Assembly (NCBI RefSeq): GCF_026162645.1
Contig: NZ_JAOTBE010000012.1
Coordinates: forward strand, 1 to 64,000
DNA from: Paracoccus rhizosphaerae
GTDB taxonomy: Bacteria; Pseudomonadota; Alphaproteobacteria; Rhodobacterales; Rhodobacteraceae
Reading direction: 5' to 3'
Length of the DNA stretch: 64,000 nt
Part shown: positions 63,199-64,000 of the stretch, one piece after another
Layout of the letters: the number at the start of each line of letters is the position of its first letter
How positions within the stretch are numbered: position 1 is the stretch's first letter
The notes under the pieces: model-generated
What the model was told of the DNA's origin: nothing
Seen by the model: the letters and a program-made list of their open reading frames with translations, nothing else
The model's database searches: none
Translations under genes and position numbers: made by a program

Positions 63199-63236
63199 CT
63201 TTTCAGCATCTGTGACAGGTTGGTGTCAGCTTTTCA
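63199..63236. promoter_or_regulatory. Candidate TctD operator between tctD and the TctC-like gene
   Basis: An inverted repeat TGACA-(6)-TGTCA lies at 63213-63228. It is flanked by two direct copies of CTTTTCA at 63199 and 63230, exactly 31 bases apart (about three DNA turns). OmpR-type regulators often bind direct repeats on one DNA face. Confidence 0.35.
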
Positions 63237-63296
63237 TCAAACCCTGTGCCCCGCAAGCCCGCCGCCTTTCGTGCGGGCCATGTCTGGGAGGACAGC

Positions 63297-64000
63297 ATGA
63301 AACTTTGGACCCGTGCGGCCGCTGCCGCGCTGTTGATGACCGTCGCCGTTCCCGCCACCGCTGCGGAATGCATCGCGCCCGCAAACCCGGGCGGCGGCTG
63401 GGACTTCACCTGCCGCCAGATCGGCCGGATCATGACCGAACTGGGGCTGGTGCCGAATATGGTGCAGGTGACCAACCTTGCCGGCGCCGGCGGTGGCGTC
63501 GCTTATACGCAGGTCGTCAGCAAGCGCAGCGACGATCCGGAAGTGTTCGTCGCCGCCTCGTCCTCGACCACCACCCGTCTGGCGCAGAACGCCTTCGCGG
63601 GTGCGACCGCGGACCAGGTGCGCTGGGTCGGCTCGATCGGCGGCGATCCCGGCGTGATCGTCGTGGCGCAGGACAGCCCGTACCAGAACCTGACCGACCT
63701 GGTCGAGGCGGTGAAGGCCGATCCGTCGAGCGTGGCCTTCGCCGGCGGCTCTGCCGTGGGCGGGTTCGACCACCTGAAGGTGCTGCGGATGCTGGACGCA
63801 TCCGGGTTCGAGGACCTGCGCCAGGTCAAGTATATCGGCCTCGACGGCGGGGCGGATGCAATCACGCAGACGGTGGGCGGCTTTGCGCAGGCCATGACCG
63901 GCGACCTGTCCGAGATCACCGGCTTCATCAAGTCGGGCGACGTGCGCCCCATCGCGGTCCTCTCGGAGGAGCGCGTCGAAGGCTTCGAGGACGTGCCGAC
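63297..64000 (+). CDS. tctC: Tripartite tricarboxylate transporter substrate-binding protein (TctC/Bug family), truncated by window
   Basis: The first 234 codons are visible; the gene runs off the right edge. A signal peptide (hydrophobic to about residue 22, cleavage near ATAAE) precedes the family start ECIAPANPGGGWDFTCRQI with its paired cysteines. The ligand region follows: VTNLAGAGGGVAY, FAGGSAVGGFDHLK and GLDGGADAITQTVGG. It captures a carboxylate for a TctAB membrane permease, expected just downstream. A GGAGG precedes the ATG at 63297. Confidence 0.92.
   Translation, partial: MKLWTRAAAAALLMTVAVPATAAECIAPANPGGGWDFTCRQIGRIMTELGLVPNMVQVTNLAGAGGGVAYTQVVSKRSDDPEVFVAASSSTTTRLAQNAFAGATADQVRWVGSIGGDPGVIVVAQDSPYQNLTDLVEAVKADPSSVAFAGGSAVGGFDHLKVLRMLDASGFEDLRQVKYIGLDGGADAITQTVGGFAQAMTGDLSEITGFIKSGDVRPIAVLSEERVEGFEDVP

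Overview
The window is a GC-rich, densely coded chromosomal segment from an alphaproteobacterium of the Rhodobacteraceae, most likely Paracoccus. This rests on three things. The complex I operon has six extra genes inserted at the same places as in the Paracoccus denitrificans nqo cluster. The uvrA promoter carries a direct-repeat LexA box of the alphaproteobacterial type. Rhodobacteraceae-type small families occur here (DUF5337, DUF5333, DUF4169, alpha-type SspB). The genus is an inference; the family is well supported.

Layout. 1-550: the start of an IS3-like transposase gene running off the left edge, then a gene-poor stretch. 552-6592: a membrane-anchored ThiF/MoeB-like protein, an M3 oligopeptidase, an SH3-domain periplasmic protein, and a D-2-hydroxyacid dehydrogenase overlapping an MFS transporter. 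6641-6981: a frameshifted SH3-domain pseudogene. 6972-8649: panC-panB. 8650-9232: a gap with no recognised gene. 9233-9307: tRNA-Gly(GCC). 9450-15920: uvrA, diverging under a LexA operator from pyruvate carboxylase. 16154-33408: the complete 14-gene nuo operon with six accessory genes, followed in the same direction by birA, coaX and rnj (to 36624). 36749-43341: trmB, glmUS, a phosphoglycolate-phosphatase-like gene, bacterioferritin with its ferredoxin, and queA. 43430-50089: an MFS transporter, lpdA, a penicillin-acylase-family protein whose nucleophile position is Gly, a beta-hydroxyacid dehydrogenase and a thioesterase. 50103-53454: a leftward sspB / dapA-like / fumC / DUF4169 / ribbon-helix-helix block. 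53627-60087: a chemotaxis cluster. 60139-64000: a TctDE-type two-component system with an associated binding protein, and a divergent TctC-type binding protein cut by the right edge.

How the genes work together. Complex I, fumarase, pyruvate carboxylase and dihydrolipoamide dehydrogenase are central carbon and respiratory functions. PanB, PanC and CoaX supply coenzyme A, and BirA supplies the biotinylation that pyruvate carboxylase needs. The chemotaxis cluster is laid out as STAS protein-cheY1-cheA-cheW-cheR-cheY2-small DxxxQ protein on the minus strand, with cheB-cheD divergent. This matches the two-CheY phosphate-sink system of Sinorhizobium meliloti, including candidates for its CheS and CheT auxiliaries. 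No MCP or flagellar gene is in the window.

Most worth a second look: the CheT-like protein with two DxxxQ repeats, the CheB whose receiver domain lacks its phospho-acceptor, the penicillin-acylase homologue without its catalytic serine, and the six uncharacterised complex I operon proteins, one of only 59 residues.
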